Assembly (NCBI RefSeq): GCF_014649815.1
Contig: NZ_BMTT01000012.1
Span: 62,001 to 126,000 of the forward strand
Length of the DNA stretch: 64,000 bases
DNA from: Streptomyces mutabilis
GTDB taxonomy: Bacteria; Actinomycetota; Actinomycetes; Streptomycetales; Streptomycetaceae
Direction of reading: 5' to 3'
The position numbers were made by a program, and so were the translations under genes. The notes under the pieces were generated by a model, which did not search any database, had not been told where the DNA came from, and was given only the letters and a program-made list of their open reading frames with translations. This document shows, piece by piece, positions 7,793 through 16,208 of this stretch. Every line of letters begins with the position of its first letter. Positions within the stretch are counted from its first letter, which is position 1.

Positions 7793-9160
7793 ATGACCGT
7801 ATCCGAGCCGCACGGTGACGACATTCGCAAGCAGCCCCGCGTCCACTTCGACCGGCACGCCCCCGAGTACCGCGACCAGTTCGAGGAGCAGACCCGCGCC
7901 TTCCACGCCGGCTGCCCGCTAGCCTGGTCCGACACCTACGGCGGGCACTGGGTCGCCGCCGGCAACCGCGAGCTGCTCGCCTTCGCCCGCGCCGGACAGA
8001 AACTCTCCAACGACCACGACGTCAACGGCGAGCGCCGCGGCTACCAGGGCATCAACATCCCGGCCCCGGCCCGCGGCAAGGGCTTCCGCGGCGGGTTCCT
8101 GGAGATGGACCCGCCCGAACAGCGCGCGTACCGCAACGCCCTCAACCCCTACCTCTCCCCGGCGGCCATCGCACGCTGGATCCCGTTCATCGACGAGGTG
8201 GCCCGCGCCTGCCTCGACGAGAAGATCGAGTCCGGACGGATCGACTTCGTCGATGACCTCGCCAACATCGTCCCGGCCGTCTTCACGCTCGCCATGATGG
8301 GCGTGCCCCTGAAGAAGTGGGAGCTCTACAACGAGCCGGCCCACGCCGGTGTCTACACCCCGCCCGGCTCTCCGGAGATGGCCCGAGTGGTCGAGGCCCA
8401 CATGGCCATGCTCAAGGACATCGCCGCCACCCTCCACGAGGTCCGCGCCCACCCGCGTCCCGGCCTCGCCGACGCCCTCGCCCGCCTGGAGATCGACGGC
8501 AAGCCCCCGTCCGACATCGACCTGGTCGGCGCCATGGCCCTGCTCATCGGTGGCGGCTTCGACACGACCACCGCGCTCACCGCCCACGCCCTCGAGTGGC
8601 TCTCCCAGCACCCCGACGAGCGAGCGCGGCTGGTCCGGGAGCGCGACACCCTGCTCGACACGGCCACCGAGGAGTTCCTCCGCTACTTCACCCCCGCGCC
8701 GGGCGACGGCCGGACGGTCGCGGAGAACTGCGAGATCGCGGGCAAGGAGTTCGAGGAGGGTGAACGCGTGTGGCTGTCCTGGGCGATGGCCAACCGCGAC
8801 CCGGCCGTCTTCCCGGACCCGGACCGCGTCGACCTCGAACGCGGAGGCAACCGCCACACCGCCTTCGGCCTCGGCATCCACCGCTGCATCGGCTCCAACG
8901 TGGCCCGTACGGTCTTCAAGCGGATGCTGATCCAGGTCCTGGACCGCATTCCCGACTTCGTCTGCGACGCCGAGAACACCGTCCACTACGAGACCATCGG
9001 CGTCATCCAGGGCATGCGCCACCTGCCCGCCACCTTCACGCCCGGTCCGCGTCTCGGCCCCGGCCTGGAGGAGACGCTGGCATCGCTCCAGCAGGTGTGC
9101 GACGAACAGGGGCTGGCCGAGCCGGTGACGGTGCGCAAGGCGGAGGCGAAGATCCGTTGA
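7793..9160 (+). CDS. Cytochrome P450
   Basis: A 455-aa soluble bacterial P450. The haem-binding loop is FGLGIHRCIGSNVAR, the I-helix oxygen-activation segment is IGGGFDTTT, and the ExxR motif lies in TEEFLRYF. The N-terminus has no membrane anchor. The protein is about 40-50 residues longer than many CYP10x-type enzymes, with a charged C-terminal tail. It lies between its ferredoxin and the DUF35-thiolase gene, whose start overlaps its stop. It likely hydroxylates the island substrate or an acyl intermediate; the CYP family is not assigned here. Confidence 0.92.
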   Translation: MTVSEPHGDDIRKQPRVHFDRHAPEYRDQFEEQTRAFHAGCPLAWSDTYGGHWVAAGNRELLAFARAGQKLSNDHDVNGERRGYQGINIPAPARGKGFRGGFLEMDPPEQRAYRNALNPYLSPAAIARWIPFIDEVARACLDEKIESGRIDFVDDLANIVPAVFTLAMMGVPLKKWELYNEPAHAGVYTPPGSPEMARVVEAHMAMLKDIAATLHEVRAHPRPGLADALARLEIDGKPPSDIDLVGAMALLIGGGFDTTTALTAHALEWLSQHPDERARLVRERDTLLDTATEEFLRYFTPAPGDGRTVAENCEIAGKEFEEGERVWLSWAMANRDPAVFPDPDRVDLERGGNRHTAFGLGIHRCIGSNVARTVFKRMLIQVLDRIPDFVCDAENTVHYETIGVIQGMRHLPATFTPGPRLGPGLEETLASLQQVCDEQGLAEPVTVRKAEAKIR

Positions 9161-10827
9161 GCGTGCCCCATGCGGGGGCCGCTCGTCCCCGGCCGCGACC
9201 GGACCAGGAGACCGAGTTCTTCTGGACCTCCGGCCGCGACGGGCGGCTCCGCTTCCGCTCCTGCACCGCCTGCTCGGCCCTGATCCACCCACCGCAGCCG
9301 GTCTGCCGCCACTGCCGCGGCCACGACACCGCGGTCCGCGAGGTCTCCGGCCGGGCCACCCTGATCGGCTTCACCGTCAACCACCGCTTCCCCCTCCCCG
9401 GCATGCCCGCTCCGTTCGTCGTCGCCCAGGTCGCCATCGAGGAGGATCCACGGGTCCGTCTCACCACCAACGTCGTCGACTGCGCGCCGGAGGACCTGCG
9501 CCTCGGCATGCTCATGGAGGTCGTCTTCGAGCAGGTGGGCGACACCTGGCTCCCGCTGTTCCGCCCGGCCGCGGCTCAGCCGGAGCCGGCCCCGCTGCCG
9601 CCCGACGACCCGTCCCCTGAACACATGCGGGACCACGTCCACAGGGCTTCCACGGCCCGCCGCTTCGAGGACGGCGCCGTCGTCAGCGGCGCCGGGGCCT
9701 CGCGCATCGGCCGCCGCCTCATGGTCCCGCCCCTCCACCTCACCGTGGAGGCGTGCGAGAAGGCCGTCGCCGACGCCGGTCTCACCCTCGACGACATCGA
9801 CGGCCTGTCCACCTATCCCGGCGGCGGCGCCTACGGCGGCTTCGCCGAAGGAGGGGTCACCGCGCTGGAGTCGGCGCTCGGCATCCGCCCCGTCTGGCAC
9901 AACGGCGCGGGGGAGACCTTCGGTCCCGGCGGGTCCGTGATCGCCGCCATGCTCGCGGTGGCCGGCGGCCTGGCCCGGCACGTGCTGTGCTTCCGCACGG
10001 TGTGGGAGGCGACATACGCGGAACTCGTCCGCCAAGGAAAGATCCAGCCTCCCCGCGCGGGCACCGCCGACGGCTGGTTCAAGCCGTTCGGCGCCGTCTC
10101 ACCCGCCGTCATGTTGGCGATGAATGCCCAGCGGCACATGCACCGCTACGGTTCCACCCGCGAGACCCTCGGCTGGATCGCCCTCAACCAGCGCGCCGGC
10201 GCGGCCCGCCACCCGCACGCCGTCTATCGCGACCCGCTGACCATGGACGACTACCTGTCGGCGCGCACCATCACCACGCCCTTCGGCCTCTACGACTGCG
10301 ACGTCCCCTGCGACGCCGCGACCGCCGTCGTCGTCTCCGCCGCCGAGACGGCGCCCGACCTCCGCAAGGCCCCGGTCCGTGTCGAGGCCGTCGGAACGCA
10401 GATCGTCGAACGCCCCGAATGGGACCAGGCCACGCTCACCCACGAACCCCAAGTGCTGGGCCAGGCGGCGCACCTGTGGACGCGCACCGACCTGCGCCCC
10501 GCCGACGTCGACGTGGTGCTGCTGTACGACGGCTTCACCTTCAACTGCCTGTCCTGGATCGAGGCGCTCGGCTTCTGCGGCATCGGCGAGGCCCGCGACT
10601 TCCTGGACGGCGGAAAGAACATCGCCCGGGACGGGATCCTCCCGCTCAACCCGCACGGCGGGCAGCTCTCCCACGGTCGCACACACGGCATGGGCCTGCT
10701 CCACGAGGCCGTCGTCCAACTGCGCGGCGAGGCCGGCGCCCGCCAGGTGGCGGGCGCGCGGACGGCCGTGGTCTCCAGCGGCGGACTCACCCCCAGCGGC
10801 GTACTCCTGCTCAGGACGGACGGATGA
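9157..10827 (+). CDS. DUF35 (zinc ribbon/OB-fold)-thiolase-like lipid-transfer fusion, candidate retro-aldolase
   Basis: A 556-aa fusion. Residues about 20-60 form a rubredoxin-like zinc ribbon (Cys36, Cys39, Cys50, Cys53), followed to about 130 by a DUF35 OB-fold. The remainder is a thiolase-like SCP2/Ltp2-type domain ending NPHGGQLSHGRTHGMGLLHEAV. The usual thiolase nucleophile Cys context is absent. In steroid catabolism a separate DUF35 protein binds Ltp2 to form an aldolase that releases a short acyl-CoA; here both parts are in one chain. TTG 9157 (TTGA overlap with the P450 stop, GGAGG upstream) is preferred, with GTG 9163 possible. Confidence 0.82.
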   Translation: MSVPHAGAARPRPRPDQETEFFWTSGRDGRLRFRSCTACSALIHPPQPVCRHCRGHDTAVREVSGRATLIGFTVNHRFPLPGMPAPFVVAQVAIEEDPRVRLTTNVVDCAPEDLRLGMLMEVVFEQVGDTWLPLFRPAAAQPEPAPLPPDDPSPEHMRDHVHRASTARRFEDGAVVSGAGASRIGRRLMVPPLHLTVEACEKAVADAGLTLDDIDGLSTYPGGGAYGGFAEGGVTALESALGIRPVWHNGAGETFGPGGSVIAAMLAVAGGLARHVLCFRTVWEATYAELVRQGKIQPPRAGTADGWFKPFGAVSPAVMLAMNAQRHMHRYGSTRETLGWIALNQRAGAARHPHAVYRDPLTMDDYLSARTITTPFGLYDCDVPCDAATAVVVSAAETAPDLRKAPVRVEAVGTQIVERPEWDQATLTHEPQVLGQAAHLWTRTDLRPADVDVVLLYDGFTFNCLSWIEALGFCGIGEARDFLDGGKNIARDGILPLNPHGGQLSHGRTHGMGLLHEAVVQLRGEAGARQVAGARTAVVSSGGLTPSGVLLLRTDG

Positions 10828-11738
10828 CCTCAACCGAACCCGAACTCACCACCCGCGTCCACCGGAAGGTGGTGGACGTGCACGGCGTCCCCGCGTCCGC
10901 GCTGGTCACTGAGGCCGCTCGCCCGCGTGCCGTGATCGTGGCCGTGCACGGCGGTGCGACCACCTCCACCTACTTCGACCATCCGGGCCACCCCAGGCTC
11001 TCGCTGCTGCGCACCGCCGCCGCGGCCGGGTTCACCGTCGTCGCCCTCGATCGCCCCGGCTACGGCAGCTCGGCCGGGCACGAGGAACGTCTGCGGACAC
11101 CCGAACATCGCACCGACTTCGCGTTCGCCGCCGTCGACGCCCTCCTGAGGGGACGGGACACCGGCCTCGGGGTCTTCCTCTGGGCGCACTCGGCGGGCTG
11201 CGAGCTGACCGTCCGGATGGCGAGCGACTCACGCGGCACCGCTCTGCTCGGGGTGGAACTCGCCGGAATGGGCCGTACCCACCACCCCAAGGTGATCACC
11301 GCGATGGAGGAGTGGCGGCGAGACCCGTCCCGCACCCGGCCCAATCTGCGCGACGCACTGTGGGACCCGCCGCACGCCTACCCGGACGACGTCTACGGCG
11401 GGCGCGGCATCGGTGCCGGCTCGCCCGAGTACGAGGGCCGCCGCGAGGGCTGGCAGGAGGAGTTCGCACGGCTCGCCGGGCGGGTCCCGGTGCCCGTCCA
11501 CATCACGCTCGCCGAGTACGAACAGGTCTGGACGAACGGCCCTGAGGGACTGGCCGACCTCGCCTCGCTCTTCACCGCCGCGCCCCGACTGGTGCTGCAC
11601 GAGCAGGCCGGCGCCGGCCACAACACCAGCGTCAGCCGCACCGCCCTCGCGTACCACCTGCACGTCCTGGCCTTCGTCGAGGAGTGCGTGCTCGGCGTGC
11701 CTGCCCTGCCGTCGGAGAGGGGACACCGCGATGGGTGA
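10824..11738 (+). CDS. Alpha/beta-hydrolase
   Basis: A 304-aa alpha/beta-hydrolase fold protein. The oxyanion-hole region is VAVHGGATTSTYFDHP, the nucleophile elbow is AHSAG (Ser in WAHSAGCEL), and the catalytic His is in GAGHNTSVS near the C-terminus. There is no signal peptide, so it is cytoplasmic. The start ATG 10824 overlaps the fusion gene's stop. It could hydrolyse an ester, a C-C bond or a thioester released by the preceding enzyme; the family alone does not decide. Confidence 0.85.
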   Translation: MTSTEPELTTRVHRKVVDVHGVPASALVTEAARPRAVIVAVHGGATTSTYFDHPGHPRLSLLRTAAAAGFTVVALDRPGYGSSAGHEERLRTPEHRTDFAFAAVDALLRGRDTGLGVFLWAHSAGCELTVRMASDSRGTALLGVELAGMGRTHHPKVITAMEEWRRDPSRTRPNLRDALWDPPHAYPDDVYGGRGIGAGSPEYEGRREGWQEEFARLAGRVPVPVHITLAEYEQVWTNGPEGLADLASLFTAAPRLVLHEQAGAGHNTSVSRTALAYHLHVLAFVEECVLGVPALPSERGHRDG

Positions 11739-12231
11739 ACCCGCGGACGCGGCCCTGCTCCTCGTCCGGCTCGTCTTGGGCGCGGTGATGGTGGTGCACG
11801 GCTGGAACCACTGGCGTGGTGGAGGCGGCATCACCGGCACGGCCGGCTGGTTCGCCGGCCTCGGCCTGCGCCGCCCGCGCCTGCAGGCGTGGCTGAGCGT
11901 ATGGACGGAGATCGGTGCGGGAGCGCTGCTGGCCGTCGGGTTGTTCACGCCCCTGGCCTGCGCGGCCGTCCTGTCGGTGATGCTGGTCGCGGGACTGCTC
12001 GCCCACCGCCCGCACGGCTTCTTCGTTTTCAAGGAGGGCTACGAGTACGTCCTCGTGCTCGGCGTACTCGCGGTGGCGCTGGGCGCGTGGGGGCCGGGGG
12101 AGTACGCGGTCGACAGCGCCGCGGACATCGCCGTGACCGGATGGGCAGGCGCTGGCCTGGTGCTCGGAGCGGGTGTGCTGGCGACGGGCGGACTGCTCGC
12201 CACCTTCTGGCGGCCACGGGAGAAGACGTGA
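11731..12231 (+). CDS. DoxX-family membrane protein
   Basis: A 166-aa DoxX-like integral membrane protein with about four hydrophobic helices. The first contains LLLVRLVLGAVMVVHGWNHW, the family's conserved opening. DoxX relatives are small quinone-linked or redox-associated membrane proteins; the role here is unknown. The gene overlaps the hydrolase gene by 8 bases and has GGAGAGG upstream, so it belongs to the same operon. Confidence 0.8.
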   Translation: MGEPADAALLLVRLVLGAVMVVHGWNHWRGGGGITGTAGWFAGLGLRRPRLQAWLSVWTEIGAGALLAVGLFTPLACAAVLSVMLVAGLLAHRPHGFFVFKEGYEYVLVLGVLAVALGAWGPGEYAVDSAADIAVTGWAGAGLVLGAGVLATGGLLATFWRPREKT

Positions 12232-12245
12232 GAGGACGACGCGAC

Positions 12246-13070
12246 ATGCGGGTCGGTTTCATCGGACTGGGCAGCCAGGGCGCGCCGATGGCACGGCGCA
12301 TCGTCGAAGCGGGATACGAGACGACGTTGTGGGCGCGCCGCTCCTCCTCTCTCGCCCCGTTCGCGGGCACCGCCGCCAGGACGGCGGGCTCACCGGCCGA
12401 GCTGGCCGCGGTCAGTGACGTGGTGTGTCTGTGCGTCGTCGACGACGCGGACGTCGAGCAGCTGACCACCGGGGGAGACGGTGTCCTCGCCGGGATGCGC
12501 CGGGGAGGCGTGCTCGTGGTGCACTCCACCGTCCATCCCGAGACCTGCCGCCGGCTGGAGGAACGCGCCCGCGTGCAGCGGGTCTCGGTCCTGGACGCGC
12601 CGGTGAGCGGCGGGGGGCGGGCCGCGGAACAGGGTTCCCTGCTCGTCATGGCGGGAGGAGACCCCCAGGTCTTCGCCTTCTGCCGTCCGCTGTTCGCCCT
12701 GTACGGGGACCCTGTCGTCCACCTCGGTCCGATCGGCGCCGGGCAGGTGGCGAAATTCCTCAACAACGTCCTCTTCACGGCCCACCTGGGGCTCGCGGCG
12801 GACGCTCTGGAACTGGGCGACCGGCTGGGGTTGGACACCGAGGGGCTCGGTCGGATCCTGCCGCGCGGCAGCGCGGCGAGTTTCGCCCTCGAACGAGTCG
12901 TCGACGCGGGCGGAACGCTGCGGCGCATCGCCGCGCACGCGGGCGGACTGCTGGCCAAGGACGTCCGGCTCCTCACGAGCATCGCCGAGACCGCCGTCGC
13001 CGACAGCGGGTCACGGCCGGGCCCGGTGCGGGAGGCCGCCCGGTCCGCCCTGGACGCCATGGGGCAGTGA
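12246..13070 (+). CDS. NAD(P)-binding beta-hydroxyacid dehydrogenase 1 (3-hydroxyisobutyrate dehydrogenase family)
   Basis: A 274-aa enzyme of the HIBADH/6-phosphogluconate dehydrogenase superfamily. The Rossmann motif GLGSQG is at residues 7-12, the substrate-binding SGGG at about 121-124, and the catalytic lysine is Lys170 in GQVAKFLNN. The family oxidises 3-hydroxy acids such as 3-hydroxyisobutyrate, tartronate semialdehyde or D-threonine-type substrates. Start ATG 12246 is placed at the Rossmann fold; the frame is open further upstream inside the DoxX gene. This is one of three paralogues in 3.7 kb. Confidence 0.88.
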   Translation: MRVGFIGLGSQGAPMARRIVEAGYETTLWARRSSSLAPFAGTAARTAGSPAELAAVSDVVCLCVVDDADVEQLTTGGDGVLAGMRRGGVLVVHSTVHPETCRRLEERARVQRVSVLDAPVSGGGRAAEQGSLLVMAGGDPQVFAFCRPLFALYGDPVVHLGPIGAGQVAKFLNNVLFTAHLGLAADALELGDRLGLDTEGLGRILPRGSAASFALERVVDAGGTLRRIAAHAGGLLAKDVRLLTSIAETAVADSGSRPGPVREAARSALDAMGQ

Positions 13071-13108
13071 CGCCCGGACCGCCGCGGTGGTCGCCTCCAG
13101 GTTCCTCG

Positions 13109-13124
13109 CCCCGGCCGGCCGGGG
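13109..13124. repeat. 16-bp perfect palindrome before the TetR gene
   Basis: CCCCGGCCGGCCGGGG, self-complementary, between the dehydrogenase stop and the TetR gene. It may serve as a compact terminator. It is unrelated to the GAGAA operator. Confidence 0.35.
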
Positions 13125-13172
13125 ATGCGTAGTGTGTGCGGTCACTGTCCAACGGTGGAAGGACACGACGAC

Positions 13173-13811
13173 GTGGATTCTGCACGGCGACAGGACATCC
13201 TGGAGGCGGCCTTGCAGGTCTTCGCCGAACGCGGCTTCAAGCACGCCTCGATCGACGCGGTGGCCGAGCGGGCGGGGCTGACCCGACAGGGCGTGCTCCA
13301 CTACTTCCCGAGCAAGAAGAAGCTGCTTTTGGAGATGCTGAGTATCCGTGAGCAGCTCAACCGCGCGCATCTGGCGGAGCATCCCGTCGGGGAGGATCTG
13401 CCCGCCCACTTCGCCGCGGCCGTGGCCTTCGAGCAGGGACACCCGTCGTTCGCCACCGTGCACAGCGTGGTGATGGCCGAGGCGGTCACGGGTCAGGAGC
13501 CCGCGAGCGGTTACGTGGGAGACCGCCTGCGTTCCCTGCAGATCCACCTCACCGCCCGACTGACCGAGCGCTACGGCGAGCGCATGCCCAGCGGCCTGAG
13601 CGCGTCGACGGCCGCCACCGCCGTGCTCGCCCTGGTCGAGGGCATTCACCAGTGGTGGCTGATGGACCCCGACCCGGACGCGGACCACTACCCGGAGATC
13701 GTGCGGGAAACGCTTTCGGTCGTGTTGGGTCCGACGGGAGACGGGCCTGGAGACGAGGACCGCGACGAGAAGGGCGACGGGTCGCCTCAGGCGCCCGCTG
13801 TGAACGGGTAG
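13173..13811 (+). CDS. TetR-family transcriptional regulator, candidate master regulator of the island
   Basis: A 212-aa TetR regulator. The N-terminal helix-turn-helix (about residues 5-52) reads ILEAALQVFAERGFKHASID, then AVAERAGLTRQGVLHYFPSKKKLL, a textbook TetR_N domain. The rest is an all-helical ligand pocket. The start is GTG 13173 with GGAAGGA nine bases upstream, and the frame is open to 13125. It is the only TetR gene in the window, so it is the prime candidate for the GAGAAT-N3-ATTCTC operators. No such site precedes its own gene. Its 3' end overlaps the convergent dehydrogenase gene by 25 bp. Confidence 0.9.
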   Translation: MDSARRQDILEAALQVFAERGFKHASIDAVAERAGLTRQGVLHYFPSKKKLLLEMLSIREQLNRAHLAEHPVGEDLPAHFAAAVAFEQGHPSFATVHSVVMAEAVTGQEPASGYVGDRLRSLQIHLTARLTERYGERMPSGLSASTAATAVLALVEGIHQWWLMDPDPDADHYPEIVRETLSVVLGPTGDGPGDEDRDEKGDGSPQAPAVNG

Positions 13812-14653
13812 ACCCGGGTGAAGTCGGCGTCCGGTTCGGCGGCAGTGAACGCCTCCCACACCGCCTGGACGACCGGGGCCACCGCGGCCGCGCCACCCAG
13901 AGCCTCGGTCTCCCGCAGGTACAGGCCGACGTCCTTGGCCATCAGCGTGTTGCTGAACCCGGAGGCGTAACGGCCGGTGAGCACCTCTTGGGGGAACTTG
14001 TCGGCGGTGGCCCCACTGCGTCCGCTGGAGGCGTTGAGGACCTCCAGCATCACGGCCATGTCCAGCCCCGCAGCCTGCCCGAAGGCGACGGCCTCGCTGG
14101 TCGCCGCGAGCGCGGTGGCGGACAGGAAGTTGTTGGCGAGCTTGAGCGCCTGGGCCTGGCCGGGCCGGTCACCGACCCGCCGCCGGCGGTCGCTGAGCCC
14201 GGCGAGCACGGGCTCGACCCGCGCACAGTCCTCGTCGGCTCCCGAGTACATGACCATCAGACTGCGCCTGCGGGCTCCCGCCACCCCTCCGGACACGGGC
14301 GCGTCCACGTACGCGGGCCCCAGTCCGGACAGTTCGCGGGCTGCCGCGACTCCGACGGTGGAGGTGTCCACGACGTGCGTGACGCGGCTGTCGCGGGCGC
14401 GAGCGAGTTCCCGCACGACCGACGTGCAGACGATGCCGTCGGGCAGACTGAGCACCACGATGTCCGCGGCGCGTGCCACCTCCGCGGGACCCGGTGCCCA
14501 TCGGGCGCCGGTCGGGGTGCGGGCCGGTCCCGCGGCGTCGTGGGCCACCACCAGGAATCCGGCCGACACGAGGTTCGACGCCAGCACACCGCCCATGTTG
14601 CCCAGGCCGACGAACCCGACCGCCTCGTGACCGGCCGCCCCCCGCCCGCTCAC
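13787..14653 (-). CDS. NAD(P)-binding beta-hydroxyacid dehydrogenase 2
   Basis: A 288-aa HIBADH-family enzyme. GLGNMG is at residues 16-21, SGG at about 121-123, and the catalytic lysine is Lys171 in AQALKLANNF. The start is GTG 14653, overlapping the stop of the upstream CMD gene, so the pair is coupled. Compared with paralogues 1 and 3 it has an N-terminal extension and a longer C-terminus. The 3' ends of this gene and TetR overlap tail to tail. Substrate unknown. Confidence 0.87.
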   Translation of the reverse strand: MSGRGAAGHEAVGFVGLGNMGGVLASNLVSAGFLVVAHDAAGPARTPTGARWAPGPAEVARAADIVVLSLPDGIVCTSVVRELARARDSRVTHVVDTSTVGVAAARELSGLGPAYVDAPVSGGVAGARRRSLMVMYSGADEDCARVEPVLAGLSDRRRRVGDRPGQAQALKLANNFLSATALAATSEAVAFGQAAGLDMAVMLEVLNASSGRSGATADKFPQEVLTGRYASGFSNTLMAKDVGLYLRETEALGGAAAVAPVVQAVWEAFTAAEPDADFTRVYPFTAGA

Positions 14654-15021
14654 GCCGCCTCCCGCTCGGCGCGCGCTTCACGCAGGACGGCCAGGGCAGC
14701 GCTCCCGGCGGGGGCACCGCAGTAGGCGGTGATCTGGAAGAGGAGCTCGTCCACCTCGGCGTCACTGACGCCCGCGCGGGCGGCGGCGTCCAGATGCACC
14801 CGGAACTGTCCCATGCGGCCCGTGGCGGCGGTCATCGCCAGGACCAGGAGGCTGCGGTCGCGGGTGCTCAGTGGACCGCCGCGCGCCCACACCCCCCACG
14901 CCGTCGCGGTCAGGTAGTCCCGGAAGCCCTCCGGGGCGGTGGGGTCGGTCTGCGTGGCGTCGTCGCCGATCACCTCCCGGCGTATCGCCCGTGCCGCTTC
15001 CTGCTGCTTCTGGTCGTACAT
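14650..15021 (-). CDS. Carboxymuconolactone decarboxylase family protein (short form)
   Basis: A 123-aa protein typical of 4-carboxymuconolactone decarboxylase (PcaC) length. It contains RDYLTATAWGVWARGGPLS, then DRSLLVLAMTAATGR, and a C-terminal DEVDELLFQITAYCGAPA, all PcaC-family hallmarks. ATG 15021 is preferred because GAGGGAG lies eight bases upstream; an ATG at 15051 would add a poorly conserved leader. The rest of the protocatechuate pathway is absent here, so a different ring- or lactone-type substrate is likely. First gene of a two-gene minus operon. Confidence 0.85.
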   Translation of the reverse strand: MYDQKQQEAARAIRREVIGDDATQTDPTAPEGFRDYLTATAWGVWARGGPLSTRDRSLLVLAMTAATGRMGQFRVHLDAAARAGVSDAEVDELLFQITAYCGAPAGSAALAVLREARAEREAA

Positions 15022-15087
15022 CCACCGCTCCCTCGAGGTCGTGGCTGCCAAAGTCGGCTTCTTCGGGTGAGAGTTGTGCTAACGATA

Positions 15088-15107
15088 TCCGAAAATGGCA
15101 TTTCCGG
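15088..15107. promoter_or_regulatory. Degenerate operator-like palindrome
   Basis: The core GAAAATGGCATTTCC (15091-15105) within CCGAAAATGGCATTTCCGG is a weak version of the island palindrome. It lies between the divergent CMD and dehydrogenase-3 genes, where a shared regulatory site is expected. The match is looser than at the other sites. Confidence 0.4.
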
Positions 15108-15150
15108 AAGCTGTCGGTGCGCTCGCCGGGCGCGAGAGGCGGAGGTCGTC

Positions 15151-15951
15151 GTGGAGCTGGGTTTCGTCGGTGCGGGCCGGATGGGCCGCCCCATGGTGCG
15201 GCGTCTCGTCGAGGCCGGGCACCGGGTTCGTGTGTACGTCCGCGATGCCGAGGTGCGTACGTCCCTCGCCCGCGACGGCGCCGAGCCCGTCACCTCGCTC
15301 ACCGCCGCGGCGCGCGGTGCGGACGCCGTCCTCCTCTGCGTGCTCACGGACGCGCAGGTCCGGGAGGTGTGCCTCGACGGGGCTCTCGTCCCGGCACTGC
15401 CCGACGGGTCGGTGCTCGCCGTGCACACCACCGGCGACCCGCGCACGGTACGGACGCTGGCCCACCGCGGCGCCGACGTCGTGGACGTGCCCGTCAGCGG
15501 CGGCCCGCACGATGTCGAGGCCGGCCGCCTGACCGTTTTCGCCGGGGGAGAGGAGCAGGCGGTGGAGCGGGTGCGTCCCGCGCTGTGCGCCTACGCCGAT
15601 CCGGTGCTGCACGTCGGTGCGCTCGGTGCCGGGCAGGGCGTGAAACTGGTGAACAACACGCTGTTCGCCGCCCAGTTGGGCCTGCTCGCCCAGGCGGTGC
15701 GGCTCGGGCGGGACCTCGGAGTCGAGGAGAGTGTGCTCCTGGCGGCACTGGCGCAGGGCAGCGCGGCGGGCAACGCCTCTGCGGCGTCCGCCGCCCGGGG
15801 CGGAGTCGCTGGGTTGGTGGCCGGCGCCGGACCCTTCCTCCGCAAGGACCTCGCGGTGGCCGCCGACCTCACCGGGGCACTGGGCTTGTCACTCGGGCCG
15901 CTGTCACCCGCGGTGCGCAGTCTGCGGGGGCTGCTGCCCGAGGTCGACTGA
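15151..15951 (+). CDS. NAD(P)-binding beta-hydroxyacid dehydrogenase 3
   Basis: A 266-aa HIBADH-family enzyme with GAGRMG at residues 7-12, SGG at about 116-118, and catalytic Lys165 in GQGVKLVNN. GTG 15151 is chosen because GGAGG lies six bases upstream and the Rossmann strand begins immediately; the frame is open for hundreds of bases before it. It is transcribed divergently from the CMD/dehydrogenase-2 pair. Family role: oxidation of a 3-hydroxy acid, possibly of different chain length from its two paralogues. Confidence 0.87.
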   Translation: MELGFVGAGRMGRPMVRRLVEAGHRVRVYVRDAEVRTSLARDGAEPVTSLTAAARGADAVLLCVLTDAQVREVCLDGALVPALPDGSVLAVHTTGDPRTVRTLAHRGADVVDVPVSGGPHDVEAGRLTVFAGGEEQAVERVRPALCAYADPVLHVGALGAGQGVKLVNNTLFAAQLGLLAQAVRLGRDLGVEESVLLAALAQGSAAGNASAASAARGGVAGLVAGAGPFLRKDLAVAADLTGALGLSLGPLSPAVRSLRGLLPEVD

Positions 15952-15990
15952 GGGTGCGGCCTGCCGTGAGGGCCGCGGTGATCCCGATCG

Positions 15991-16016
15991 GCTATGGAAA
16001 CACTATTCTCCATAGC
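15991..16016. promoter_or_regulatory. Island operator site with extended arms
   Basis: GCTATGGA and TCCATAGC form a perfect 8-bp inverted repeat around a 10-bp centre. The core GGAAACACTATTCTC (15996-16010) is the variant operator; read on the other strand it is GGAGAA-N4-GTTTCC as at 2.66 and 37.13 kb. TATTCT (16004-16009) could be a -10 for the plus-strand amidohydrolase unit. Confidence 0.65.
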
Positions 16017-16080
16017 AGAGATCGCTGTTATCGTCGGAGCGTCCGGCCAGGCGGAGTGGACGGGGCCCGGTCGGCGAGCA

Positions 16081-16112
16081 CGCGGTGCCGTGGCACAGCA
16101 CGCGGCACCGCG
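16081..16112 (+). promoter_or_regulatory. Leader hairpin upstream of a short ORF
   Basis: CGCGGTGCCG and CGGCACCGCG (16103-16112) form a perfect 10-bp stem with a 12-base loop. It lies in the long untranslated region between the operator at 16.0 kb and the 20-codon ORF at 16209. Possible attenuator; no T-tract follows. Confidence 0.35.
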
Positions 16113-16208
16113 CACCACCACGTGCGGCGGTGGCGCCGGCTCGAAGCGCGTCGGCCGCAGCGTCCTGACGTCCTGAGCCGTCCAGCGAGCAGACACGGAG
16201 ATTCCGAC

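Noticed and set aside
8770-9156. Upstream extension of the DUF35-thiolase frame inside the P450 gene
   Set aside because: Low-complexity Arg/Pro shadow of the P450 coding sequence; the domain begins near 9157.
9753-11738. Very long plus-strand open frame running from inside the thiolase gene into the hydrolase gene
   Set aside because: Only the part from ATG 10824 reads as an alpha/beta-hydrolase; the upstream part is an Arg-rich shadow of the thiolase frame, as expected at high GC.
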